Positions 50,699 through 61,711 of a stretch of DNA of 64,000 nucleotides are shown here, one piece after another. Position 1 is the first letter of the stretch. Each line of letters begins with the position of its first letter. The stretch covers positions 124,001 to 188,000 of the forward strand of contig NZ_JAOCQD020000004.1 of the NCBI RefSeq assembly GCF_025290835.2. Direction: 5' to 3'. The stretch is from Aquabacterium sp. OR-4 (GTDB lineage: Bacteria > Pseudomonadota > Gammaproteobacteria > Burkholderiales > Burkholderiaceae_C). Both the position numbers and the translations under genes were made by a program. The notes beneath the pieces were generated by a model. That model was not told where the DNA came from. It made no database searches and saw only the letters and a program-made list of their open reading frames with translations.

Positions 50699-51141
50699 GG
50701 CCGGGCCCCCAGGGGCGCCGCGGCGGTGGCCTGCGGCGGCATCTCCACGCCGGGCGGGCGGTAGTTCTCGTCGTGCTTGGCCAGCACCTCGCTGGCCAGC
50801 AGGCTGCCATCGGGCTGCAGCCGGCCCTGCGCCACCGCCCCCTGGCCCTCGGCAAACAGGTCGGGCAGCACGCCGCGGTACAGCACCGGCACGGCGTGGC
50901 GGCGGTCGGCAATGACGAACTGCACCTGCATGCCGTCGGCCCCGCGCCGGATCGAGCCGGCCTGCACCATGCCGCCCAGGCGCAGCTGCTCGCGGCCGGC
51001 GGCCTCGCCGGCCAGCACCTGGGCCGGCGTGACAAAAAACACCAGGTTGCTGCGCAGCGCGCGCGCGGCCAGCGTGCCGGCCACACCCAGCAGGCCCAGC
51101 ACGGCCAGGCCCAGCAGCAGGCGGCGGTGGCGCGGCTTCAT
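50695..51141 (-). CDS. ccmE: Heme chaperone CcmE
   Basis: A 148-residue membrane-anchored OB-fold protein. The covalent heme His is H123 in the LAKHDENYRPP motif (with Tyr127). It carries heme from CcmABCD to CcmF. The ATG at 51141 precedes the membrane anchor (RLLLGLAVLGLLGVAGTLA) and overlaps the ccmD region. Confidence 0.95.
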   Translation of the reverse strand: MKPRHRRLLLGLAVLGLLGVAGTLAARALRSNLVFFVTPAQVLAGEAAGREQLRLGGMVQAGSIRRGADGMQVQFVIADRRHAVPVLYRGVLPDLFAEGQGAVAQGRLQPDGSLLASEVLAKHDENYRPPGVEMPPQATAAAPLGARP

Positions 51142-51332
51142 GGCCGAGCCTCCGGGCCCTGCGCCAGGCCGGCTTCGGCCTGCTCGCGCCGCAGCCAGGC
51201 CCACTCGGCGGCCAGGGCCAGCGCGGTGAGGGCCACGGTGGGCCACACATAGGCGCCGTGGCGCCCCATGCGCGCAAAGGCCGCCAGATCGGGCCACCAG
51301 GGGGTGAGCAGGGTGTTCAACCAGTCAGGCAT
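51138..51332 (-). CDS. ccmD: Heme exporter protein CcmD
   Basis: A 64-residue single-helix protein (MPDWLNTLLTPWWPDLAAFA, then RMGRHGAYVWPTVALTALAL, ending in a charged tail). The F-x-x-M-G-x-H-x-x-Y-V-W pattern is the CcmD hallmark. It overlaps the end of ccmC by 8 bp and the ccmE start by 4 bp. It helps release holo-CcmE. Confidence 0.9.
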   Translation of the reverse strand: MPDWLNTLLTPWWPDLAAFARMGRHGAYVWPTVALTALALAAEWAWLRREQAEAGLAQGPEARP

Positions 51333-52164
51333 GGCCAGGCGCTCCGTGGACGGTGTGGTGGCTGGCCCGCCCCAGCGGGGCCGCTGCGCTGGCGGCCATG
51401 GCGCTGACGGCGGGGCCTGGCCCGCTGGCCTGGCCGCGCAAGGCGTCGAGCCAGTGGCTGGCCCGCTGGCGCGCGGCCAGGCGCAGCCGGAAGCGGCGCA
51501 GCACCACGGCGGCCGTCCAGGCCCAGGCGGCAGCACTGCACAGCAGCAGGGCCACCAGCATCGGCGTGGCCATGCGGGCGCCGCTGCTGGTGATGGTGGC
51601 GCCCTGGTGCAGCGTGTTCCACCACTGCACCGAGAAGTAGATGACCGGCAGGTTCAGCGCACCCAGCACCGCCAGCAGCGCGGTGCTGCGGTCGGCGCGC
51701 TCGGGGTCGTCGTGCGCGCGCTGCAGCGCCAGCTGGCCCAGCACCAGCAGCAGCAGCAGCAGCGAGGAGGTCAGCCGCGCATCCCACACCCACCAGCTGC
51801 CCCACATCGGCCGGCCCCACAGCGCCCCGCTGGCCAGGCTCAGTGCCGCCCACAGCGCCGCGCTGGGCCGCAGCGCCTGCGCCATCACGAACGACAGCCG
51901 GGTGCGCCAGACCAGGCCCACGGCGCTCCACAGCGCCAGCATGGCGTAGCAGAACATGGCCAGCCACGAGGCCGGCACATGCAGGTAGATCAGGCGGTAG
52001 CCCTCGCCCTGCACGGCATCGGCGGGCGTGACCACGAAGCCCAGCCACAGCCCCGGCACGGCCAGGGCCAGCGCCAGCCACGACAGCGGGCGGATCAGGC
52101 GCCGCGCCAGCGCATCGGCGCGGGGCGGGCTGGCAAACCAGAACACGATTCGGTTCAGCGACAT
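51325..52164 (-). CDS. ccmC: Heme exporter protein CcmC
   Basis: A 279-residue protein with six helices and the WWD motif (MWGSWWVWDARLTSSL). It has flanking heme-binding His residues in LIYLHVPASW and WWNTLHQGATI. It loads heme onto CcmE. The C-terminus is about 35 residues longer than in E. coli and Ala/His rich. Confidence 0.95.
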   Translation of the reverse strand: MSLNRIVFWFASPPRADALARRLIRPLSWLALALAVPGLWLGFVVTPADAVQGEGYRLIYLHVPASWLAMFCYAMLALWSAVGLVWRTRLSFVMAQALRPSAALWAALSLASGALWGRPMWGSWWVWDARLTSSLLLLLLVLGQLALQRAHDDPERADRSTALLAVLGALNLPVIYFSVQWWNTLHQGATITSSGARMATPMLVALLLCSAAAWAWTAAVVLRRFRLRLAARQRASHWLDALRGQASGPGPAVSAMAASAAAPLGRASHHTVHGAPGHA

Positions 52165-52177
52165 GGTCTTGCTCCGC

Positions 52178-52915
52178 TCATTCCTCTATCGCCGCGGCCA
52201 CCGCGGCCGCCGCGGTGCAGGGCGCCAGCACCGCGGCCAGCGCCAGCAGGGCGCCCAGCAAAGACAGCTCGGCTGCGGCCGGCAGGCCACGCTGCGCCTG
52301 GGCCACGGCCAGCGTGCCGAACACCAGCGCCGGCGTGGCCAGCGGCAGCACCAGCAGCACCGCCAGCGCAGCCTGGCCGCGCGCGCCGGCGCACAGTGCC
52401 GCGGCCGCGGCGGCCAGCAGGGCCAGCACGCCGGTGCCCAGCGCCAGCGCCAGCAGCAAGGTGCCCAGGGCCTGCGGCGCCAGCGCGAACTGCAGCGCCA
52501 CCAGCGGCGCCACCAGCAGCACCGGCACCGCGGCCAGCACCCACTGCACCGCCATGCGCGCGGCCATCAGCAGCGCCAGCGGCACGCCGGCCAGGCGCCA
52601 CTGGTCGAGCCAGCCGCTGCGCAGGTCGTCGTCGAACAGGCGCGCGCTGGCCAGCAGCACGGCCAGAAACGCCGCCACCCACAGCACACCGGGCGCCAGC
52701 AGCTGCAGCGTGGCCGCCTCGGGCCGCAGCGCCAGCGGGAACAGGCTGGTCACGACGACAAAAAACACCGCCTGCAGCGCCAGATCGGCCGGGCGCTGCC
52801 AGGCCAGCTGCCATTCGCGGCCGACGATGGCCCGCAGCGCCGGCGTCCAGTGCCGATCGGCCGCGGCCTGCAGGCCGGCCAGCGGCAGCGCGGCGGATGG
52901 CGGGGTCAGGCCCAT
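52178..52915 (-). CDS. ccmB: Heme exporter protein CcmB
   Basis: A 245-residue membrane protein with six helices (AIVGREWQLAWQRPADLALQ, then FFVVVTSLFPLAL, FDDDLRSGWLDQW, LPLATPALVFGTLA). It is the permease half of the CcmAB ABC unit that frees holo-CcmE. The start overlaps the end of ccmA by 10 bp. Confidence 0.93.
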   Translation of the reverse strand: MGLTPPSAALPLAGLQAAADRHWTPALRAIVGREWQLAWQRPADLALQAVFFVVVTSLFPLALRPEAATLQLLAPGVLWVAAFLAVLLASARLFDDDLRSGWLDQWRLAGVPLALLMAARMAVQWVLAAVPVLLVAPLVALQFALAPQALGTLLLALALGTGVLALLAAAAAALCAGARGQAALAVLLVLPLATPALVFGTLAVAQAQRGLPAAAELSLLGALLALAAVLAPCTAAAAVAAAIEE

Positions 52916-53781
52916 GCCAGGCCCGCTGACCGGCTGGACGATGGCGCGCGGGCCGGCGGCGGCGCCGCGGCGGCCAGCCGCAGCACCTGGGCCCCGCTCA
53001 GGGCCGCGGGCAGCGCCTGGTGCGAGCTGAGCACCACCGCGCCGCCGCGCCGCAGCTGGGCCTGGCACAGGGCGGCCAGCCAGTCGCAGCCGGCCGAATC
53101 CAGCGCATCAAAGGGTTCGTCCAGCAGCCACACCGCGCGCGGCAGCAGGGCCAGCACCGCCAGCGCCACCTTGCGCCGCTGGCCGGCCGACAGCGTGCGC
53201 AGCGCCTGCGCGGGCGGCACCTGCAGCTGCGCCAGCTGGGCGTCGATGCGCGCGGGCAGCGTGCCGCCGTCGGGCTCGCCGGCCAGCATCAGCCACTGGT
53301 GCAGGTTGCGCCGGGCGTCCAGCGCGTCGGCCAGCGGCAGCGTGTGCCCCAGCCACCACAGCCCGGCAGCCGGGCGCTGCAGCCGCACCTGGCCCAGCGC
53401 CGGCGGCCGCAGGCCGGCCAGCGTGCGCAGCAGCGTGGTCTTGCCGCAGCCATTGGGGCCCTGCACATGCAGCAGCTGCCCAGCCTCCAGGTTGAGCGAC
53501 AGCGGCCCCCACAACGGGCGGCCGGCGCGCGCCGCCACCAGGCCCTGCGCCTGCAACAGCAGCGGCGCAGCGGCCCGACCCGCGCTGGCGGCTGGGGCTG
53601 GGGCTGGGGCTGGGGCTGGGGCTGGGGCTGGAGCTGGAGCAGGTCTGGGGGCGGGCCCGCAACCGGCAATGGCAATGGAAATTGCGATTGCGATGGCAAT
53701 GGCAATGGCAAGCCGGACGGCTCGCACGCAAAGACGCAGGGTGACGGCATGGCAACTGGCGTTACGCCGACGTGCCGTCAT
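52906..53781 (-). CDS. ccmA: Cytochrome c biogenesis ATP-binding protein CcmA with repeat-coded N-terminal extension
   Basis: The ABC ATPase part (from about residue 76) has Walker A GPNGCGKTT, signature LSAGQRRKVALA, Walker B VWLLDEPFDALD and switch His in SSHQAL, and is of normal CcmA length (about 215). Before it, the ATG at 53781 adds 75 residues coded by two hexanucleotide arrays: LAIAIAIAIAISIAIAGCG, which looks like a lipobox, and a (PA)n run. A TTG at 53556 (LQAQGLVAARAGRPLWGP) would give the normal protein. The FNR/DNR box fits a transcript starting just upstream of 53781, so the extension is at least transcribed. Confidence 0.85.
   Translation of the reverse strand: MTARRRNASCHAVTLRLCVRAVRLAIAIAIAIAISIAIAGCGPAPRPAPAPAPAPAPAPAPAPAASAGRAAAPLLLQAQGLVAARAGRPLWGPLSLNLEAGQLLHVQGPNGCGKTTLLRTLAGLRPPALGQVRLQRPAAGLWWLGHTLPLADALDARRNLHQWLMLAGEPDGGTLPARIDAQLAQLQVPPAQALRTLSAGQRRKVALAVLALLPRAVWLLDEPFDALDSAGCDWLAALCQAQLRRGGAVVLSSHQALPAALSGAQVLRLAAAAPPPARAPSSSRSAGLAWA
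53594..53641. repeat. (GGGGCT)6 hexanucleotide array
   Basis: Six perfect GGGGCT units (53594-53629) plus GGAGCT and GGAGCA lie in the 5' part of the ccmA frame. Six G4 tracts with 2-nt loops make a strong G-quadruplex candidate on the plus strand, which is the ccmA template strand. Confidence 0.9.
53665..53712. repeat. Degenerate GGCAAT hexanucleotide array, eight units
   Basis: Eight hexamers in a row (GGCAAT x2, GGAAAT, TGCGAT x2, GGCAAT x2, GGCAAG). They code for the Ala-Ile repeat in the long form of CcmA. The sequence is more AT-rich than its surroundings. Confidence 0.85.
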
Positions 53782-53832
53782 TGGCGCGTCGCAGCGGAGT
53801 CGCCATTGTGGGAAGCCGCTGCGTCGTCGGAC

Positions 53833-53842
53833 TTGACTCAGG

Positions 53843-53846
<4 letters not shown>
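53833..53846. promoter_or_regulatory. FNR/DNR box upstream of ccmA, overlapping the nirE stop
   Basis: TTGACTCAGGTCAA has perfect TTGAC/GTCAA half-sites. It overlaps the stop codon of nirE and is centred about 58 bp upstream of the ATG at 53781. It links the ccm operon to the same regulator as nirS and norC. Confidence 0.75.
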
Positions 53847-56684
<2,838 letters not shown>

Positions 56685-56695
56685 TCCCCCCCCGA

Positions 56696-56713
56696 AGCGG
56701 CCTGGTGGCCGCT
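56696..56713 (+). terminator. Hairpin after nirS (partial terminator/attenuator)
   Basis: AGCGGCC-TGGT-GGCCGCT is a perfect 7-bp stem 11 bp after the nirS stop, preceded by a run of eight C. It could reduce read-through into nirC and the heme d1 genes, so that nirS is made in excess. Confidence 0.5.
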
Positions 56714-56745
56714 GGGTTGACACGGCCTTTGCCGGAGCGCATGCC

Positions 56746-57087
56746 TTGAATCGAGTCCTGCCGCTGCTGCTGTGGCTGGCCTGTGCTGCGGCGCATGCCG
56801 CCGACGGCGCGCCGATGGCCCCCGCGCCAGAACGCCAGGGCGCACTGGTGCGCATGGTGCGGCAGGACTGCGGCTCGTGCCACGGCATGCGCCTGAGCGG
56901 CGGCCTGGGCCCGGCGCTCACGCGCGAGGCCCTGGCCGACAAGCCGCTGGCCTTTGTGGCCAGCACCATCTTCCACGGCCGCCCGGGCACACCGATGCCC
57001 GGCTGGCGCCGCCTGCTCACCGAGGCCGAGGCCGACTGGATCGCGCAGCGCCTGGTGGCCGGCTTTCCCGAGGAGTCTGCGCGGTGA
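56746..57087 (+). CDS. nirC: Cytochrome c NirC
   Basis: A 113-residue monoheme cytochrome with a signal peptide and C42-x2-C45-H46 (QDCGSCHGMRLSGGLGPALTR); axial Met in GTPMPGWRRLL. It is an electron donor to NirS or helps its maturation. The start is TTG with GGAG upstream; an ATG 5 bp before is followed by a stop. The stop overlaps the nirF GTG. Confidence 0.88.
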   Translation: MNRVLPLLLWLACAAAHAADGAPMAPAPERQGALVRMVRQDCGSCHGMRLSGGLGPALTREALADKPLAFVASTIFHGRPGTPMPGWRRLLTEAEADWIAQRLVAGFPEESAR

Positions 57088-58331
57088 ACCGCCGATCGAT
57101 GTTCACACTGGCGGCCACGCTGCCGGCCTGGCCGCTGCTGGGCAACCTGGCTGGCTGCGCCGGGGCGCCGCCGGCAGCCGCTGCACCGGTGGCCGAACCC
57201 GTCGGCACCGGCGACCTGGGCGTGGTGATCGAGCGCGCCCGCGGCACGCTGGCCATCGTCGACACCACGCAGCGCCGCGTGCGCGCCGAGGTGCCGGGCC
57301 TGGGCGACCTGTCGCATGCCTCGGTGGTGTTCTCGCGCGACGGCCTGCACGCCTATGTGTTTGGCCGCGACGGCGGGCTCACCCAGGTCAACCTGCTCAC
57401 CCAGCGCATCGTCAACCGCGTGATGCAGGCCGGCAACTCGATCGGCGGCGCGGTCAGCGCCGACGGCACGCTGGTGGCGGCGCAGAACTACACGCCCGGT
57501 GGCGTGAAGGTGTTCGACGCCCGCACGCTGGCCCTGGTGGCCGACATCCCGGCCTGGTACGGGCCCGAAGCCACCGCCGGCGACGGCGGGCGCAGGCGTT
57601 CGCGCGTGGTGGGCCTGGTCGATCTGCCCGACCGGCGCTTTGCCTTCAGCCTGTTCGATGCCGATGCGATCTGGATCGCCGATCTGTCGCAGGACCCGAC
57701 CCGCCCGCAGATCACCCGCCTGCCCGGCATCGGCCGCCAGCCCTACGACGCGCTGGTCACGCCCGATGGCCGCCACTACATCGCCGGCCTGTTCGGCGAG
57801 GACGGCCTGGCGATGGTGGATCTGTGGGCGCCGCAGCCGCAGGCGCGCCGCATCCTGGGCGGCTATGGCCGCGGCCAGCAGCCGCTGCCGGTGTACAAGA
57901 TGCCGCACCTGCGCGGCTGGGCGGTGGCCGGCCGCCATGCCTACCTGCCGGCCATCGGCCGCCACGAGGTGCTGGTGGTCGACACCGCCAGCTGGCAGGA
58001 GGTGGCGCGCATCCCGGTGGCCGGCCAGCCGGTGTTCGTGATCGCGCGGCCCGACGGCCGCCAGGTGTGGGTGAACTTCGCCCTGCCCGACTACCACCGC
58101 GTGCAGGTCATCGACACCCCCAGCCAGCGCGTGATCGACACGCTGGAGCCCGGCAAGGCCGTGCTGCACATGGAGTTCACGCCGCGCGGCGAGCAGGTGT
58201 GGATCAGCTGCCGCGACGACAACCAGGTGCAGGTCTACGACACCCGGCGCCGCCTGCCCGTGGCGCGCCTGGCACTGGATTCGCCCAGCGGCATCTTCTT
58301 CACCGCGCGGGCCGCGCGCACCGGCTTCTGA
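57084..58331 (+). CDS. nirF: Heme d1 biosynthesis protein NirF
   Basis: A 415-residue periplasmic beta-propeller related to the NirS d1 domain but lacking a c-heme. The N-terminus has a lipobox-like signal (AATLPAWPLLGNLAGCAG), so it is likely a lipoprotein as in Pseudomonas. Family blocks include LPGIGRQPYDALVTPDGRHY, GLFGEDGLAMVDLW and YKMPHLRGWAVAGRHAYLPAIGRHEV. It acts late in d1 formation. GTG is the start, overlapping the nirC stop. Confidence 0.93.
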   Translation: MNRRSMFTLAATLPAWPLLGNLAGCAGAPPAAAAPVAEPVGTGDLGVVIERARGTLAIVDTTQRRVRAEVPGLGDLSHASVVFSRDGLHAYVFGRDGGLTQVNLLTQRIVNRVMQAGNSIGGAVSADGTLVAAQNYTPGGVKVFDARTLALVADIPAWYGPEATAGDGGRRRSRVVGLVDLPDRRFAFSLFDADAIWIADLSQDPTRPQITRLPGIGRQPYDALVTPDGRHYIAGLFGEDGLAMVDLWAPQPQARRILGGYGRGQQPLPVYKMPHLRGWAVAGRHAYLPAIGRHEVLVVDTASWQEVARIPVAGQPVFVIARPDGRQVWVNFALPDYHRVQVIDTPSQRVIDTLEPGKAVLHMEFTPRGEQVWISCRDDNQVQVYDTRRRLPVARLALDSPSGIFFTARAARTGF

Positions 58332-58342
58332 ACCCGCCCGCC

Positions 58343-59449
58343 ATGCCCCTCCACCGCCCCACCCCCGCCGGCCTGTGCGCGCCCAGCGAGCTGCACCTGG
58401 CCCTGCTCAACCCCTGGCAGCACGGCTTTCCGCTGGAGCGGGCGCCGTATGCGCGCCTGGCGCTGGCCAGCGGCCTGCCCGAGGCCGCGGTGCTGCGCCA
58501 CCTGCGCCGGCTGCAGTACGAGGGCAGCCTCAGTCGCATCGGCGGCGTGTTTGCGCACGAGGCCGGCGGCGCCGCGCTGCTGGCGGCCATGCAGGTGCCG
58601 CCCGCGCGGCTGGAGGCGGTGGCCGCCACCGTGTCGGCCCATCCCGGCGTGAACCACAACTACCAGCGCGAGCACGCCTACAACCTGTGGTTCGTGATGA
58701 CCGGCCAGGACCCCGACGCGGTGGACGACGCGATCGCCCTGCTGCAGCGCGCCACCGGCTTGCACGCGCTGAGTCTGCGCATGCGGCGGGCCTATCGCAT
58801 CGATCTGGGCTTTGACCTCGATACCGCCCACACCCCCGCGCGAAACCCCGGACGAAGCCGTTCCCGCGCCGGCCGCGGCCAGCCGGGCCAGGTGCCGCCA
58901 ATCGCCGATCATGAGCGTGCGCTGGCGGCCCTGGTGGAAGACGGCCTGCCGCTGCTCAGCCGCCCCTTCGATGCCTGGGCCGAGGCCCTGGGCTGGCCGC
59001 CCGAGCAGGTGCTGGCCACGCTGCAGCGCTGGCTCGATCAGGGCGTGCTGCGCCGCTTCGGTACCGTGGTGCGGCACCACGAGCTGGGCTACCAGGCCAA
59101 TGCCATGACCGTCTTCGACGTGCCCGATGCGCAGGTGGACGGTCTGGGCGAACGCCTGGCCTGCCAGCCCGGCGTCACGCTGGCCTACCGGCGCGAGCGC
59201 GCCGCCGGCTGGCCCTACAACCTGTACTGCATGGTGCATGGCCAGCACCGCGACGAGGTGCTGGCGCAGATCGCGGCGCTGCGCCGCACCACCGGGCTGC
59301 AGGCCTTCCACCACCAGGTGCTGTTCTCGTGCCGGCGCTTCAAGCAGACCGGTGCGCGCCGCTTTCGCGCCCTGCCGCCGGGCAGCCCGGCGCCCCATGC
59401 GCTGCAAGCGCCCCCCGAACCGCCGGAGATCCGCCATGCCACGGCCTGA
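58343..59449 (+). CDS. nirDL: Siroheme decarboxylase NirD-NirL fusion
   Basis: A 368-residue protein made of two AsnC/Lrp-like units. The N-terminal unit (about 12-160) has GLPEAAVLRHLRRLQYEGSLSRIGGVF and PGVNHNYQREHAYNLWFV. The C-terminal unit (about 190-345) has LGWPPEQVLATLQRWLDQGVLRRFGTVV and PYNLYCMVHG. They are joined by a basic linker. Together with NirG and NirH it decarboxylates siroheme to didecarboxysiroheme. Fusion of nirD and nirL is known in other denitrifiers. The stop overlaps nirG. Confidence 0.92.
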   Translation: MPLHRPTPAGLCAPSELHLALLNPWQHGFPLERAPYARLALASGLPEAAVLRHLRRLQYEGSLSRIGGVFAHEAGGAALLAAMQVPPARLEAVAATVSAHPGVNHNYQREHAYNLWFVMTGQDPDAVDDAIALLQRATGLHALSLRMRRAYRIDLGFDLDTAHTPARNPGRSRSRAGRGQPGQVPPIADHERALAALVEDGLPLLSRPFDAWAEALGWPPEQVLATLQRWLDQGVLRRFGTVVRHHELGYQANAMTVFDVPDAQVDGLGERLACQPGVTLAYRRERAAGWPYNLYCMVHGQHRDEVLAQIAALRRTTGLQAFHHQVLFSCRRFKQTGARRFRALPPGSPAPHALQAPPEPPEIRHATA

Positions 59450-59939
59450 GCCCCTCAACACCGCCGACCTGCAGCTGATCGCCCGCCTGCACGGCGGCCT
59501 GCCGCTGAGCGATCGGCCCTTTGCCGATCTGGCCCAGGACCTGGGCTGCAGCGAAAGCGCGGTGATCGAGCGCCTGCGCCATCTGCTGGCCCACGGTGTG
59601 CTCACCCGCTTCGGCCCGCTGTTCCAGATCGAGCGCGCCGGCGGGCGCTTCGTGCTGGCGGCCATGGCCGTGCCCGAGGCGCGTTTCGAGGCCGTGGCGC
59701 AGCAGGTCAATGCCCACCCCGAGGTGGCCCACAACTACCGCCGCGAGCACCGGCTGAACATGTGGTTCGTGCTGGCCGCCGAGTCGGCCGCCGCGGTGGA
59801 CGGCGTGCTGGCCACCATCGAGCGCGAGACCGGCCTGCCGGTGCTGGCCTTTCCCAAGCAGCGCGAGTTTTTCGTCGAGCTGCGCCTGCCGATCACGGCA
59901 CCCGCCAGCCCTGCCGGAGGCCTGCATGCCCTTGTCTGA
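59436..59939 (+). CDS. nirG: Siroheme decarboxylase subunit NirG
   Basis: A 167-residue Lrp-like protein (LIARLHGGLPLSDRPFADLAQDLGCSESAVIERLRHLLAHGVLTRFGPLFQIERAGG; PEVAHNYRREHRLNMWFV). It starts inside the end of nirDL (14-bp overlap) and ends inside nirH. It resembles the N-terminal NirD half of the fusion more than the NirL half. Confidence 0.9.
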   Translation: MPRPEPLNTADLQLIARLHGGLPLSDRPFADLAQDLGCSESAVIERLRHLLAHGVLTRFGPLFQIERAGGRFVLAAMAVPEARFEAVAQQVNAHPEVAHNYRREHRLNMWFVLAAESAAAVDGVLATIERETGLPVLAFPKQREFFVELRLPITAPASPAGGLHALV

Positions 59940-60399
59940 TTTTGACCGCCGCCTGGTGGCCGCCACCCAGGGCGGCCTGCCGCTGGTGGCGCGGCCCTAC
60001 GAGGCCGTGGGCGCGATGCTGGGCGTGAGCGGCGAGCTGGTGCGCGAACGCCTGGGCCAGATGCTCGACGAAGGCCTGGTGCGCCGCATCGGCGCGGTGC
60101 CCAACCACTACCGCCTGGGCTTCACGGCCAACGGCATGACGGTGTGGGACGTGGACGACGCCGAGGTTGACGCGCTGGGCGAGCGCGTGGGCGCGCTGCC
60201 GGGCGTGAGCCACTGCTACCGGCGCCCGCGCCACCTGCCCGACTGGCCCTACAACCTGTTCGCGATGCTGCACGGCCGCAGCCGGGCCGAGGTCGAGCGC
60301 CAGGCGCTGGCCATCCACTGCCTGCTGGGGCCGGCCTGCCGCGGCCACGACATCCTGTACTCGAGCGCGATCCTCAAGAAGACCGGCCTGCGGCTCTGA
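59926..60399 (+). CDS. nirH: Siroheme decarboxylase subunit NirH
   Basis: A 157-residue Lrp-like protein (FDRRLVAATQGGLPLVARPYEAVGAMLGVSGELVRERLGQMLDEGLVRRIGAVPNHYRLG; CYRRPRHLPDWPYNLFAMLHG). It overlaps nirG by 14 bp. The HxLPDWPYNLFAM block and the tail SSAILKKTGLRL are typical of NirH/NirL. It completes the D-L-G-H set. Confidence 0.9.
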   Translation: MPLSDFDRRLVAATQGGLPLVARPYEAVGAMLGVSGELVRERLGQMLDEGLVRRIGAVPNHYRLGFTANGMTVWDVDDAEVDALGERVGALPGVSHCYRRPRHLPDWPYNLFAMLHGRSRAEVERQALAIHCLLGPACRGHDILYSSAILKKTGLRL

Positions 60400-60430
60400 G
60401 CCGCGCCCCACCCACGACGGAGAGACCCGC

Positions 60431-61711
60431 ATGTTTCGCATCTCGCAGTTCATGCGCGAGCTGGCCCAGGCCCAGCGCAGCGGCCACTACCCGGCCGCCA
60501 GCGCGCAGCGCCCGCCACGCCCCAGCGGCCCGGTGGTGATCTGGAACCTGATCCGCCGCTGCAACCTCACCTGCACGCACTGCTACGCGCTGTCGGCCGA
60601 CCACGACTATGCCGGCGAACTGAGCACCACCGAGGTGTTTGCGGTGATGGACGACCTGAAGTCCTTTGGCGTGCCGGTCCTGATCCTGTCGGGCGGCGAG
60701 CCGCTGCTGCGGCCCGACCTGGCGGACATCGCGGCCCGCGCCAAGGCCATGGGCTTCTATGTGGGCCTGTCGACCAACGGCACCCTGATCGATGCCGGGC
60801 AGGCCGACCGCCTGGCCGCGCTGGGCTTCGACTACGTGGGCATCAGCCTGGACGGGCTGCGCGACACGCACGACCGCTTTCGCCGCCTGGCCGGCGCCTT
60901 CGACCGCAGCCTGGCGGCCGTGCGCCTGCTGCGCGAGCGCGGCGTCAAGCTGGGCCTGCGCTTCACGATGACCGCGCTGAACGCCCACGACCTGCCGGCC
61001 CTGCTGGCATTGATGCGCCGCGAGCAGGTGGACAAGTTCTACTTCTCGCACCTCAACTACGCCGGGCGCGGCAACATCCACCGCGCCAAGGACGCACGGC
61101 ACCAGGCCACGCGCGCCGCGCTCGACCTGCTGTTCGACCGCGCCTGGTCGGCCGCGCGCGATGCCGCCACGGCCCACGCCGAAGACTATGTCACCGGCAA
61201 CAACGACGCCGACGGCCCCTACCTGCTGCAATGGCTGGCGGCCCGCGAGCCCGGCCTGCATGCCCGCTTCGGCGCGGCGCTGCACGCGCGCCTGGTGGCC
61301 GGGGGCGGCAACGCCTCGGGGCAGATGGTGGCCAACATCGACAACCTGGGACAGGTGCACCCCGACACGATGTGGTGGCACCACACGCTGGGCTCGGTGC
61401 GCGAGCGGCCCTTCTCGGCCATCTGGAACGACTTGTCCGATCCGCTGCTGGCCGGCCTGAAGCAGCGCCCGCGCCCGGTGCAGGGCCGCTGCGCCGGCTG
61501 CCGGCACCTGGCCATCTGCAATGGCAATACCCGGGTGCGGGCCCAGCAGGTCAGCGGCAACGCCTGGGCCGAAGACCCGGGCTGCTACCTCGATGACCAC
61601 GAGATCGGCCTGGCCCCCGCCATGCCCGCGCCGGCCACGGCCGCGCCGCAGGCCGCCACCCAGCCGCCCGGCACGCGCCTGGCCGACATCCCGCTGGTGC
61701 TGGCGCCATGA
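60431..61711 (+). CDS. nirJ: Heme d1 biosynthesis radical SAM protein NirJ
   Basis: A 426-residue radical SAM enzyme with C44-x3-C48-x2-C51 (NLIRRCNLTCTHCYALS), GGEPLLRPDL and a C-terminal Cys-rich SPASM-like region (GRCAGCRHLAICNGNTRVRA ... DPGCYL). It removes propionate side chains and adds oxo groups in d1 formation. The N-terminus MFRISQFMREL is the NirJ signature. Its stop overlaps the nirN ATG. The last 45 residues are Ala/Pro-rich. Confidence 0.94.
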   Translation: MFRISQFMRELAQAQRSGHYPAASAQRPPRPSGPVVIWNLIRRCNLTCTHCYALSADHDYAGELSTTEVFAVMDDLKSFGVPVLILSGGEPLLRPDLADIAARAKAMGFYVGLSTNGTLIDAGQADRLAALGFDYVGISLDGLRDTHDRFRRLAGAFDRSLAAVRLLRERGVKLGLRFTMTALNAHDLPALLALMRREQVDKFYFSHLNYAGRGNIHRAKDARHQATRAALDLLFDRAWSAARDAATAHAEDYVTGNNDADGPYLLQWLAAREPGLHARFGAALHARLVAGGGNASGQMVANIDNLGQVHPDTMWWHHTLGSVRERPFSAIWNDLSDPLLAGLKQRPRPVQGRCAGCRHLAICNGNTRVRAQQVSGNAWAEDPGCYLDDHEIGLAPAMPAPATAAPQAATQPPGTRLADIPLVLAP

